21,686 bases of DNA, from the NCBI GenBank assembly GCA_964369885.1, contig CAYJGQ010000030.1:1-21686 (forward strand), in the 5' to 3' direction. Both the position numbers and the translations under genes were made by a program. Below, one piece after another: positions 1-6,826 of the stretch; position 1 is the first letter of the stretch, and every line of letters starts with the position of its first letter. Source of the stretch: Heteroruminococcus sp964369885. Lineage in GTDB: Bacteria; Bacillota; Clostridia; Oscillospirales; Ruminococcaceae. Under the pieces are notes generated by a model, which saw only the letters and a list, made by a program, of their open reading frames with translations, ran no database searches and was not told where the DNA came from.

Positions 1-45
1 ATTTTCCTTGTTATAAAGCACATCTAATCGCCATCAAATCTTCGA

Positions 46-153
46 CCCCTAAGGCATGAGATTTTAGTTCTAAACAAGGCAGACGACGCAGGCACACCGA
101 CCTGTGTCAAGGAGGATAACGCAGTTTAGGGTGAAAGCTCACGCCTTAGAGGC
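46..153. repeat. Nested imperfect inverted-repeat element, no coding capacity
   Basis: The arms at 46-60 and 139-153 are inverted copies of each other with 13 of 15 bases matching (core CCTAAGGC / GCCTTAG). An inner pair, CTAAAC near 71-76 and GTTTAG near 124-129, and a short central ACAC/GTGT pair nest inside, so the whole segment can fold into one long interrupted hairpin. No convincing ORF is present. It could be a MITE-like or REP-like repeat, or a structured RNA. Its family is not recognised from sequence alone. Confidence 0.5.
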
Positions 154-189
154 GGTCTTTGTTTGCATCGGGTAGGTCTTACCTCGCAC

Positions 190-340
190 GCTCGGCGGGC
201 AACCGCCCACACCGTAGGTGGGGGCGCACCACCTGCGGTGGCGATGGCCTCCGCCCCACCCCCACCTACCGCCTGGCACTGCGTGAGGCTACCGCCATGC
301 ACTACCTGCCACTAAGTCCGCCCTTCGGTGGGGGCGGACT
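190..340. repeat. GC-rich cluster of hairpins in gene-free DNA
   Basis: Successive inverted repeats are visible: GGGC/GCCC near 197-208; GTAGGTGGGGG at about 216 pairing with CCCCCACCTAC ending about 270, with a CCACC-TGC-GGTGG hairpin inside; and AGTCCGCCC at 315-323 with GGGCGGACT at 332-340. None is followed by a T-tract, so these are not ordinary terminators. The base composition (long G and C runs) differs sharply from the AT-rich DNA at 360-490. No gene is supported anywhere in 1-546. Confidence 0.45.
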
Positions 341-491
341 TATGTTGTCTAAACCTTGCCTATTGATGGGGACTTTGGCGGTATTCTCTAAATCTATCCG
401 TTTCATGTGGGGAAAGTCAGAAAAATATTATTCTCCACCACAAAGCCTTACAGCAAATTTGTGGAGTTCTGCCACATTTATAAAAGAGATG

Positions 492-527
492 AAAAACCGC
501 CCCAAAGCCATAGGCTTTGGGGCGGTT
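492..527 (-). terminator. Rho-independent terminator of the hyd operon
   Basis: A perfect 15-bp stem (495-509 with 513-527, loop ATA) is followed on the minus strand by a run of T (complement of 492-496). It lies about 20 bp past the hydA stop codon, so it ends the hydC-to-hydA transcript. Confidence 0.88.
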
Positions 528-546
528 AATGTTTTATAGCTAAAAA

Positions 547-2295
547 TTAGAACTTTGTTTTGGCCACATACTTGGTATGCAGTACCTTGTGTGCAACATG
601 ACTGCCGGGCTTCTCGAGGAACTCGTCGTAGACCGTCTTAATCATGCTGTTCTCATGGCTACGACGCACATCCTTGGCGCTATCGTTGCGGTAGAGAACC
701 CCTGCACGCAGGGAACGGATATCGATGGTGTTGCGAACCTCACCGGGCTGGATGGGCTGACCACCACCGTTTACACAGCCGCCGGGGCAGGCCATGAACT
801 CGATGAAGTGGTAGTTTTTCTCGCCCGATTTTACCATTTCGATAACCTTTTTGGCATTGGTAAGACCGGATGCCACGGCCACGTTAACGGTTAGGTCGCC
901 CACTGTGTAGGAGGCCTCCTTGATGCCCTGGGTACCACGTACGTCGGTAAACTCCACAGGGCCACCCGACTTGCCGGAAATCCACTCAACGGCTGTGCGC
1001 AGAGCAGCTTCCATAACACCGCCGGTAGCGCCGAAGATAACGCCTGCGCCGGTAGATTCGCCCAGAGGATTATCAAAATCTTCATCGGGCAGAGCGGCGA
1101 AGTCAAGACCTGCACGACGAATCATGCGGGCAAGTTCACGGGCGGTCAGTGCCACGTCAACATCGGGGATACCGTTGCCGGCGGCCGACTGATGGTCACG
1201 TCCTGCCTCAACCTTCTTGGCGGTACAGGGCATGATGGATACCGATACAATATCCTTAGGATCAAGGCCATTCTTGTCGGCGTACCAGGTTTTAACCATA
1301 GCGCCAAACATCTGCTGAGGGCTCTTACAGCTCGACAGATGGGGAATCATTTCGGGGTAGTAATGCTCACAGAAGTTAATCCAGCCGGGGGAGCAGGAGG
1401 TGATCATGGGCAGCACGCCGCCGGTCTGAACACGCTCGATAAGCTCGTTGGCCTCCTCCATGATGGTAAGGTCGGCCGAGAAGTCGGTGTCAAAAACACC
1501 GTCAAAGCCCAGACGACGAAGCGAAGCGGCCATCTTGCCCTCAACATCGGTGCCGATGGGCAGACCAAATTCCTCGCCAAGTCCGGCACGAACCGAGGGA
1601 GCGGTCTGAACCACAACATGCTTTGTGGGATCGTTAAGAGCATCCCAAACCTGCTGGGTCTGATCACGTTCGGTCAGGGCGCCGGTGGGACAAACGTTGA
1701 TACACTGACCACAGGAGATACATGAAACCTCACCAAGGCCAAGCTCAAAGGCGCAACCCATGCTGGTTTCAAAACCACGGTTGTTAGGCCCAATTACGCC
1801 AACTTCCTGGTTGTGCTCACAAACGGCCGAACAGCGGCGGCAGAGTATGCACTTGCTGTTGTCGCGAATCATGTGGGGGGCTGAGTCGTCAATCTCGTAG
1901 TGGGGGAAAGCACCTACATACTTGTTTTCGTTCTCCACGCCGTACTCCTGGCACAGGGCCTGAAGCTCACAGTTGCCACTGCGCACGCAGGACAGACATA
2001 CACGACGATGGGTAGAAAGGATAAGCTCAAGCGAGGTACGGCGAGAGCTGTGAATTTTCTCGGAGTTTGTAGTGATTTCCATGCCCTCGTTTACGGGATG
2101 AACACAGGCAGCGGCTGCACTGCGTGCTCCCTTTACCTCAACAAGACACATACGGCAAGCGCCAATCTCGTTGATCTCCTTTAGGTAGCAAAGGGTGGGG
2201 ATGCGGATATTGTGAAGGCGAGCTGCCTCCAATATAGTACTGCCCTCGGGTACAGACAAGGGCATACCATTGATTTTAATATTTACATTAGCCAT
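547..2295 (-). CDS. hydA: NAD-linked [FeFe]-hydrogenase catalytic subunit HydA
   Basis: The 582-aa protein is the H2-activating subunit of a cytoplasmic trimeric hydrogenase of the HydABC/HndABCD type. In order it shows a plant-type [2Fe-2S] domain (C36, C47, C50, C64), a His-ligated [4Fe-4S] site (H96, C100, C103, C109), two [4Fe-4S] motifs (C149-C159 and C192-C202), and the H-cluster domain. The H-cluster loops are L1 TSCSPGW (299-305), L2 MPCTAKK (354-360, C356) and L3 FMACPGGC (C503, C507). Length and domain order match the group A3-type bifurcating subunits. L1 normally reads TSCCPxW; here the residue before Pro is Ser (codon TCC), discussed as a finding. The gene is last in the operon, 18 bp after hydB, and has its own ribosome binding site (AAGGAGTG). 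Partners are HydB (flavin and NADH site) and HydC. The assignment is firm; electron bifurcation itself is inferred from the family. Confidence 0.95.
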   Translation of the reverse strand: MANVNIKINGMPLSVPEGSTILEAARLHNIRIPTLCYLKEINEIGACRMCLVEVKGARSAAAACVHPVNEGMEITTNSEKIHSSRRTSLELILSTHRRVCLSCVRSGNCELQALCQEYGVENENKYVGAFPHYEIDDSAPHMIRDNSKCILCRRCSAVCEHNQEVGVIGPNNRGFETSMGCAFELGLGEVSCISCGQCINVCPTGALTERDQTQQVWDALNDPTKHVVVQTAPSVRAGLGEEFGLPIGTDVEGKMAASLRRLGFDGVFDTDFSADLTIMEEANELIERVQTGGVLPMITSCSPGWINFCEHYYPEMIPHLSSCKSPQQMFGAMVKTWYADKNGLDPKDIVSVSIMPCTAKKVEAGRDHQSAAGNGIPDVDVALTARELARMIRRAGLDFAALPDEDFDNPLGESTGAGVIFGATGGVMEAALRTAVEWISGKSGGPVEFTDVRGTQGIKEASYTVGDLTVNVAVASGLTNAKKVIEMVKSGEKNYHFIEFMACPGGCVNGGGQPIQPGEVRNTIDIRSLRAGVLYRNDSAKDVRRSHENSMIKTVYDEFLEKPGSHVAHKVLHTKYVAKTKF

Positions 2296-2313
2296 GTTGG
2301 TACACTCCTTTCT

Positions 2314-4104
2314 TTACTGACGCACGATGGCGGCAAATTTACATTTCTCAAAGCAAGCGCCACACTTAATGCACTTGTCCTGATGGATTACATGAGGCTC
2401 ACGCACCTTGCCTTCGATGGCGTCCACGGGACACACACGAATACATGCGGTACAGCCCTTACACTTCTCGGGGATGATGACGATGCTTGTAAGCTCTTTA
2501 CATACACCGGCAGGACACTTCTTGTCCTTGATGTGTGCAAGGTACTCGTCCTCGAAGAAATGCATGGTGGAAAGTACAGGGTTGGGAGCGGTCTGTCCAA
2601 GACCACAAAGGGAGTTTTCCTTGATGTAGACTGAAAGCTCTCTCATCTTCTCAAGGTCTTCCATTTCTCCGTGACCCTTGGTTATGCGGTCAAGAATTTC
2701 GTACAGACGCTTGGTGCCGATACGGCAGGGGGTACATTTACCACAGCTTTCCTCAACGGTGAAGTCCAGGAAGAACTTGGCGATGTCAACCATACAGTTG
2801 TCCTCGTCCATTACAATCATACCGCCCGAGCCCATCATAGAGCCGATGGAGAGCAGGTTGTCGTAGTCGATCTCGATGTCGAGGTGCTGTGCGGGGATAC
2901 AACCGCCCGAAGGACCACCGGTTTGTGCTGCCTTAAACTTCTTGCCGTCGGGAATACCGCCGCCGATCTCCTCGATAACCTCACGCAGGGTGGTACCCAT
3001 GGGGATTTCAACAAGGCCGGTGTTGCGGATTTTGCCGCCCAGAGCAAATACCTTGGTGCCCTTGCTCTTCTCGGTGCCCATGGAGGCAAACCAGTCGGCG
3101 CCCTTTAGAATAATCTGGGGGATGTTGGCATAGGTTTCAACGTTGTTAAGAACGGTGGGCTTACCAAACAGACCCTTTACAGCGGGGAATGGGGGACGGG
3201 GACGGGGCTCGCCACGGTTACCCTCAATGGAGGTAAGTAGAGCGGTTTCCTCGCCACAAACGAAAGCGCCTGCACCCAGACGGATGTCCAGATCGAAGCA
3301 GAAGTCGGTGCCGAAGATGTTTTTGCCCAAAAGACCCATCTCGCGAGCCTGGTCAATAGCAATACGCAGGCGGTCTACGGCGATGGGGTACTCGGCACGC
3401 ACATACACAAAACCCTGTGTAGAGCCAATTGCATAGGCTGCAATGGCCATGGCCTCGATGAGTGCATGGGGGTCACCCTCAAGCACCGAGCGGTCCATAA
3501 ATGCGCCGGGGTCGCCTTCGTCGGCGTTACAGGCAACATACTTTTGGTCGGCGTCATTAGCGGCGGCAAAGCTCCACTTTAGGCCGGTGGGGAAACCTGC
3601 ACCACCACGACCACGCAGACCGGAGTCCTTCATGGTCTGAATTACATCGGCGGGGGTCATCTCGGTTAGCACCTTGCCCAGCGCCATGTAGCCGTCGTAT
3701 GCAATGTATTCCTGAATGTTCTCAGGATCAATGATGCCGCAGTTGCGAAGTGCAACACGCTTTTGCTTTTTGTAGAAGTCGGTTTCGTCAAGGCTTTTTA
3801 CTGTATTGTCCTCGGTCACTGTGTCGGAGTAGAGCAGACGGGTAACAATACGGCCCTTTAGCAGGTGCTCCTGCACGATTTCGTGGATATCCTCCACCTT
3901 AACCATGGAGTAAAAAGCACCCTCAGGGTAAATAACAACGATGGGGCCAAGCGCACATAGGCCAAAACAGCCGGTACGCACAATTTTAACTTCGTTTTGC
4001 AGTTCGGCCAAGGCCAGCTCTGATTCAAAGGTCGAGATTATGGTCTCGCTTCCCGAAGAAGTACAGCCGGTGCCGCCGCAAACAAGCACTGTGGAACGAT
4101 ACAT
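2314..4104 (-). CDS. hydB: NAD-linked [FeFe]-hydrogenase flavoprotein subunit HydB (NuoF-like)
   Basis: The 596-aa subunit carries the FMN and NAD(H) site and passes electrons between NADH, ferredoxin and HydA. It starts with a thioredoxin-like [2Fe-2S] domain (C9, C14, C46, C50). A NuoF core follows, with the glycine-rich GLRGRGGAGFPTG (162-174) and the nucleotide/FMN region GAGAFVCGEETALL (277-290). An SLBB-like segment and the NuoF-type [4Fe-4S] motif SCGKCTPC come next (C454, C457, C460, with C500). Two C-terminal ferredoxin clusters (C548-C558, C578-C588) end the protein. This N-terminal plus C-terminal Fe-S extension is the hallmark of HydB/HndC compared with respiratory NuoF. It starts 15 bp after the small [2Fe-2S] gene with AAGGAGG upstream. 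All expected cluster ligands are present. Confidence 0.95.
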   Translation of the reverse strand: MYRSTVLVCGGTGCTSSGSETIISTFESELALAELQNEVKIVRTGCFGLCALGPIVVIYPEGAFYSMVKVEDIHEIVQEHLLKGRIVTRLLYSDTVTEDNTVKSLDETDFYKKQKRVALRNCGIIDPENIQEYIAYDGYMALGKVLTEMTPADVIQTMKDSGLRGRGGAGFPTGLKWSFAAANDADQKYVACNADEGDPGAFMDRSVLEGDPHALIEAMAIAAYAIGSTQGFVYVRAEYPIAVDRLRIAIDQAREMGLLGKNIFGTDFCFDLDIRLGAGAFVCGEETALLTSIEGNRGEPRPRPPFPAVKGLFGKPTVLNNVETYANIPQIILKGADWFASMGTEKSKGTKVFALGGKIRNTGLVEIPMGTTLREVIEEIGGGIPDGKKFKAAQTGGPSGGCIPAQHLDIEIDYDNLLSIGSMMGSGGMIVMDEDNCMVDIAKFFLDFTVEESCGKCTPCRIGTKRLYEILDRITKGHGEMEDLEKMRELSVYIKENSLCGLGQTAPNPVLSTMHFFEDEYLAHIKDKKCPAGVCKELTSIVIIPEKCKGCTACIRVCPVDAIEGKVREPHVIHQDKCIKCGACFEKCKFAAIVRQ

Positions 4105-4119
4105 ATTGATGTTTCCTCC

Positions 4120-4488
4120 TTACTTGACTGCGCCGATGGTATATTCGGCAACTGGTGTCCCGTTAACCAGGTGGTCGGATACAATCTTAGCCACCTTCTC
4201 GGGAGTCATATTAACATAGGTAGTTTTTTCTTTGCCGGGTTGGAAGATTTCAACCACCGGCTCGTACTGACACACGCCAATGCAGCCGGCCTGTGCAACG
4301 GTAATGTTTGCAAGCTGGCGTTTTGCCACTTCTTCGCTAAATGCGCTAAGTACGGGACGAGCGCCGGCGGCAATACCACATGTGGCCATACCAACAACAA
4401 CACGGATGTTTTCGGAGTCATCCTCACGAACGCCAACCTTAATGCGCATTTCATCTCTTAGAGCCTGGAGTTCTGCTAAAGATTTCAT
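4120..4488 (-). CDS. Small thioredoxin-like [2Fe-2S] ferredoxin-domain protein of the hydrogenase operon
   Basis: The 122-aa protein has a thioredoxin-fold ferredoxin domain like the C-terminal half of NuoE and the N-terminus of HydB. An N-terminal helix of about 25 residues precedes it. The cluster motif is incomplete: ATCGIAAGA supplies one cysteine (C37) where NuoE has C-x4-C, and the second motif GCIGVC supplies C69 and C73. Proteins with this ATCGIAAGA signature are common between the ATPase and HydB genes in clostridial hyd operons. My recollection is that the Acetobacterium complex has a fourth subunit (HydD) in a comparable position, but equivalence is inferred. It likely acts as an accessory electron-transfer or assembly subunit. 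With three cysteines it may bind a cluster using another ligand, or none. Confidence 0.85.
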   Translation of the reverse strand: MKSLAELQALRDEMRIKVGVREDDSENIRVVVGMATCGIAAGARPVLSAFSEEVAKRQLANITVAQAGCIGVCQYEPVVEIFQPGKEKTTYVNMTPEKVAKIVSDHLVNGTPVAEYTIGAVK

Positions 4489-4506
4489 TGCGTTTTTTCC
4501 TCCTGA

Positions 4507-5067
4507 TTAATTGTGTAACTGCGAAGCGTCGGCCTCGCGGGTGTTTTCTTCAATGAAGGATTTTACAAAGGCCACCACCTGAACATCGGAAAGCGAAACA
4601 TCGCCCAGCACCGCCCTAAACTCACGGGTGTCGGCTGCAAAGCCCTCGGCGTCGGTGGAGTAGCTGTATATAAAATCCATGTTGGGGTTGCACTGCATAA
4701 GTGCCGTAAAGGTGGAGGCCATATCGCCTATTGGCATACAGTCCACATGAGAGGGCACAAAAACCGCCCTCACCGTAGTACCTATCCCCACTGTCGAGTC
4801 AATAAAAAAACTTCCGCCGCACATCTCGGCCGCCATCTTGAAAAAGGGCACACCAAGTCCCACTTTGCGGGTGGTGCGGGTGGTGTAAAATGGGTCGATA
4901 ACCTGAGCTACCTGCTCCTGTGTCATGCCACGGCCGTTGTCCTTAATTTCTATGGTCAAGCGGTCGTTTGCAAGGGAGTTTGTAAAGCAGATTTCGACAA
5001 GACTTGCGCCGGCCGATACAGAATTTTGCGCCACGTCAAGTACATTTAGCGACAATTCCTGCATCAT
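4507..5067 (-). CDS. GHKL (histidine-kinase-type) ATPase encoded inside the hyd operon
   Basis: The 186-aa protein has the Bergerat ATP-binding fold: N-box DVAQNS (11-16), G1 box DNGRGM (43-48), G2-type VGLGVPFFK (69-77) and GIGTTV (94-99). No phosphoacceptor (DHp) domain precedes it, so it is not a classical sensor kinase. The last 75 or so residues are an unrecognised acidic domain. The start was set at the ATG-ATG pair at 5067: AGGA lies 8 bases upstream and hydC ends only 4 bp away, whereas a longer reading would run into hydC. Co-transcription between hydC and hydB suggests a regulatory, kinase or assembly role for the hydrogenase. The substrate cannot be read from sequence. Confidence 0.88.
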   Translation of the reverse strand: MMQELSLNVLDVAQNSVSAGASLVEICFTNSLANDRLTIEIKDNGRGMTQEQVAQVIDPFYTTRTTRKVGLGVPFFKMAAEMCGGSFFIDSTVGIGTTVRAVFVPSHVDCMPIGDMASTFTALMQCNPNMDFIYSYSTDAEGFAADTREFRAVLGDVSLSDVQVVAFVKSFIEENTREADASQLHN

Positions 5068-5071
5068 GGCA

Positions 5072-5569
5072 TTAGTCCTGATACTTTGCCAGAATGTCGT
5101 CCACGTCCTCAACCGACAAACGGCCGTACACGTCCTCGTTTACGGTAAGCACAGGGGCAAGGCCACAGGCACCGATACAACGACATGCGTCAAGAGAAAA
5201 CTTGGCGTCGTCTGTACATTCGCCGTTCTTTATGCCAAGGCGCTGCTCAAATCTTTCAAAGATTTCGCCGGCGCTCTTAACATAGCAGGCGGTTCCAAGA
5301 CATACAGAGATCTTGTACTTGCCCTTGGGGTTTAGGTTAAACTGAGAGTAGAACGTTGCCACTCCGTATACCTTTTCCATGGGTATGTTCAGCTCGGTGG
5401 CAATAATCTTTTGAACTTCAATGGGAAGGTAGCCGTAAATGTCTTGTGCCTTTTGCATGATGGGCATAAGAGCACCGCCCTCGTCCTTGAGTTCGGCAAT
5501 AATGGCGCGTAGCTCTTTTTCTTGCTGCGGCGTGCCATTAAAAGGTACTGCCGAAATTGTGTTGGCCAT
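5072..5569 (-). CDS. hydC: NAD-linked [FeFe]-hydrogenase [2Fe-2S] subunit HydC (NuoE-like)
   Basis: The 165-aa protein belongs to the NuoE/HndA thioredoxin-like ferredoxin family and partners HydB. The N-terminal helical bundle (about 1-80, with a typical GYLP and YGVATFYSQF) precedes the cluster site C90-x4-C95 and C131-x3-C135, all present. Length is typical. It is the first gene of the operon. AAGGAGG stands 7-8 bases before the ATG, and an extended -10 element lies about 70 bp upstream. It overlaps nothing and is followed by the ATPase gene after 4 bp, implying translational coupling. Confidence 0.94.
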   Translation of the reverse strand: MANTISAVPFNGTPQQEKELRAIIAELKDEGGALMPIMQKAQDIYGYLPIEVQKIIATELNIPMEKVYGVATFYSQFNLNPKGKYKISVCLGTACYVKSAGEIFERFEQRLGIKNGECTDDAKFSLDACRCIGACGLAPVLTVNEDVYGRLSVEDVDDILAKYQD

Positions 5570-5597
5570 ACGTTTTTTAACCTCCTTGGCTTATAAT

Positions 5598-5618
5598 GGG
5601 GCAGGCTGTCGCCCACCC
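5598..5618 (-). promoter_or_regulatory. Leader hairpin just upstream of the hydC ribosome binding site
   Basis: Read as minus-strand RNA, GGGUGGGC pairs over 8 positions with GCCUGCCC across a GACA loop, using two tandem G-U pairs. It sits in the predicted 5' leader, about 13 bases before the AAGGAGG at about 5578-5584. It could stabilise the mRNA or modulate translation. No T-tract follows, so it is not a terminator. Confidence 0.3.
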
Positions 5619-5636
5619 AATTTTTTGATTGACAAT

Positions 5637-5645
5637 ATTATAACA
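5637..5645 (-). promoter_or_regulatory. Extended -10 promoter of the hyd operon
   Basis: The minus strand reads TGTTATAAT, a perfect TATAAT preceded by the TGn extension. The -35 position (5660-5665, TGGTGT) is weak, as is usual for extended -10 promoters. Transcription would begin near 5630, giving a leader of about 60 nt. Confidence 0.6.
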
Positions 5646-5732
5646 TTTTACCACCCCTTACACCACCCCCAAAATGCTACCATAAATACAGAAAATTTTT
5701 GTGACAATCTCACCGCAATTGGATGTATTTAC

Positions 5733-5800
5733 AAAATTCTTCAAATTACGAAGGTATTTGGTGTATGTTTCTCCACATAATGGGTATTTTGAAGAATTTT
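5733..5800. promoter_or_regulatory. Exact 13-bp inverted repeat in the divergent hyd/accessory control region
   Basis: AAAATTCTTCAAA at 5733-5745 is repeated as its exact reverse complement at 5788-5800, 55 bp centre to centre. The right copy ends 4 bp before the -35 of the plus-strand operon, and the left copy is about 90 bp upstream of the hyd -10. The position suits a regulator that controls both operons, perhaps by looping. It does not match the Rex operator. The remainder of 5570-5977 is AT-rich and holds no gene. Confidence 0.45.
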
Positions 5801-5804
5801 CAAT

Positions 5805-5833
5805 TTGAATTTTTAAGAAAAAAATGTTATTAT
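5805..5833 (+). promoter_or_regulatory. Sigma-A-type promoter of the DRTGG/sensory hydrogenase operon
   Basis: TTGAAT at 5805-5810 and TATTAT at 5828-5833 are separated by exactly 17 bp. The predicted start near 5840 leaves a leader of about 138 nt before the DRTGG gene at 5978. Confidence 0.55.
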
Positions 5834-5977
5834 AAAAGTCGTATTGGGTAAAATTGAATCTTATTGCAAATTAGAGGCTATTTATTCCCAAAAACAGGAC
5901 TGTTTGTATGTGGATTTGTCCCAAATGGTAGTACATTTAGCATAAAAAACAGCTATAAAGAATTGGAGTGTGCCGTT

Positions 5978-6331
5978 ATGACAGTTGCCCAAATTAAGGA
6001 CATTTTGGAAGCCGAGATTTTGTGCTGTGAGGAAAACCTTGACCAAGAGGTGCGCACGGCCTGCGGTAGCGACATGATGAGCGACGTGCTGGCCTTTGTA
6101 AAGGATCAGTCGGTGCTGCTCACAGGGCTTGTAAACTGCCAGGTTATACGCACCGCCGAGATGATGGACATGGTTTGCGTTGTATTTGTAAGAGGAAAAA
6201 ACCCGGGCGAGGACATTCTTGAACTTGCCAAGGAGCGCGGCATGGTGGTTATGACCACCTCGTTTAGGATGTTTACAGCCTGTGGACTGCTATACGAAAG
6301 CGGCCTGAAGGGGGGCTGTGAGGCGAAATGA
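5978..6331 (+). CDS. DRTGG-domain protein (first copy)
   Basis: The 117-aa single-domain protein resembles the DRTGG fold found beside CBS domains and in hydrogenase-linked clusters. Function is unknown; the fold is thought to be a ligand-sensing module. The sequence alternates short hydrophobic strands (SVLLTGL, MVCVVFVRG, GMVVMTTS) and glycine turns. The start is the ATG at 5978, with GGAG at 5965-5968; an in-frame TTG at 5864 has no ribosome binding site and would add residues foreign to the family. It overlaps the next gene by 4 bases (ATGA), so the two are translationally coupled. A diverged second copy lies four genes on in the same operon. Confidence 0.85.
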   Translation: MTVAQIKDILEAEILCCEENLDQEVRTACGSDMMSDVLAFVKDQSVLLTGLVNCQVIRTAEMMDMVCVVFVRGKNPGEDILELAKERGMVVMTTSFRMFTACGLLYESGLKGGCEAK

Positions 6332-6756
6332 GTGATTCAAATGCGCTCCACCTACACTTTGATGTGGATGGTGATGACTTTACCCGTGCAGGCGAGGCCT
6401 CGGGCGTGGTAAAAAGTACAATGAAAAAGCTCGGCATGGACTCCACCGCCATACGCAAGGTGGCCATTGCCATGTACGAGGGAGAAATAAATATGGTTAT
6501 TCACGCAAACGGCGGCACCGCCGACGTGGATATAAATTCTGATGGGGTGGATATCCTGCTTTGTGACCAAGGCCCCGGCATTCCGGATATTGAGCAGGCC
6601 ATGCAGGAGGGCTTTAGCACTGCACCTGAGTCGGTGCGTAGCCTTGGTTTTGGCGCAGGAATGGGTCTGCCCAACATGCGCAAATACACCGACGACATGA
6701 AGGTTGAAAGCACCACGGGACAGGGCACAACGGTGCGTATGAGGGTGAACCTTTAA
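6328..6756 (+). CDS. RsbW/SpoIIAB-like GHKL ATPase (anti-sigma-type serine kinase family)
   Basis: The 142-aa stand-alone HATPase domain has the N-box EGEINMVIHANGG (51-63, with E53, N55 and H59), the G1 box DQGPGI (80-85), and the G2 loop GFGAGMGLPNM (107-117) followed by GQGTTV (131-136). Length and motif layout match the anti-sigma/serine-kinase group of partner-switching proteins rather than two-component kinases. No sigma factor, anti-sigma antagonist (STAS) or SpoIIE phosphatase gene lies next to it, so the usual partners are missing locally. It is coupled by a 4-base overlap to the upstream DRTGG gene. I infer an ATP-dependent switching role. The target is unknown. Confidence 0.88.
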   Translation: MSDSNALHLHFDVDGDDFTRAGEASGVVKSTMKKLGMDSTAIRKVAIAMYEGEINMVIHANGGTADVDINSDGVDILLCDQGPGIPDIEQAMQEGFSTAPESVRSLGFGAGMGLPNMRKYTDDMKVESTTGQGTTVRMRVNL

Positions 6757-6826
6757 GGATTTTAATGATTTGGTGTTTTAGTAAAACACATAACCCGCAC
6801 ATGGCGGAAGAATGGAGAGTATACCT

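Noticed and set aside
315..340. Terminator at the AGTCCGCCC/GGGCGGACT hairpin
   Set aside because: No T-tract follows on either strand.
159..539. Open frame of 126 codons at the left end
   Set aside because: It runs through GC-rich hairpins and the hyd terminator, has no ribosome binding site and resembles no protein family.
577..4461. Plus-strand open frames across the hyd operon
   Set aside because: They are antisense shadows of hydA, hydB and the [2Fe-2S] gene, which carry all the recognised motifs.
5629..5642. TTGACA next to TATAAC on the plus strand in the hyd control region
   Set aside because: The two boxes are only a few bases apart, so they cannot form a promoter. The minus-strand extended -10 explains the sequence better.
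5620..5660. Rex redox-repressor operator upstream of hydC
   Set aside because: TTGACAATATTATAAC is loosely similar, but the TTGTTAA-n4-TTAACAA type symmetry is absent.
5864..5977. N-terminal extension of the first DRTGG protein from TTG 5864
   Set aside because: No ribosome binding site stands before this TTG. The extra 38 residues are outside the family, and ATG 5978 has GGAG at proper spacing.
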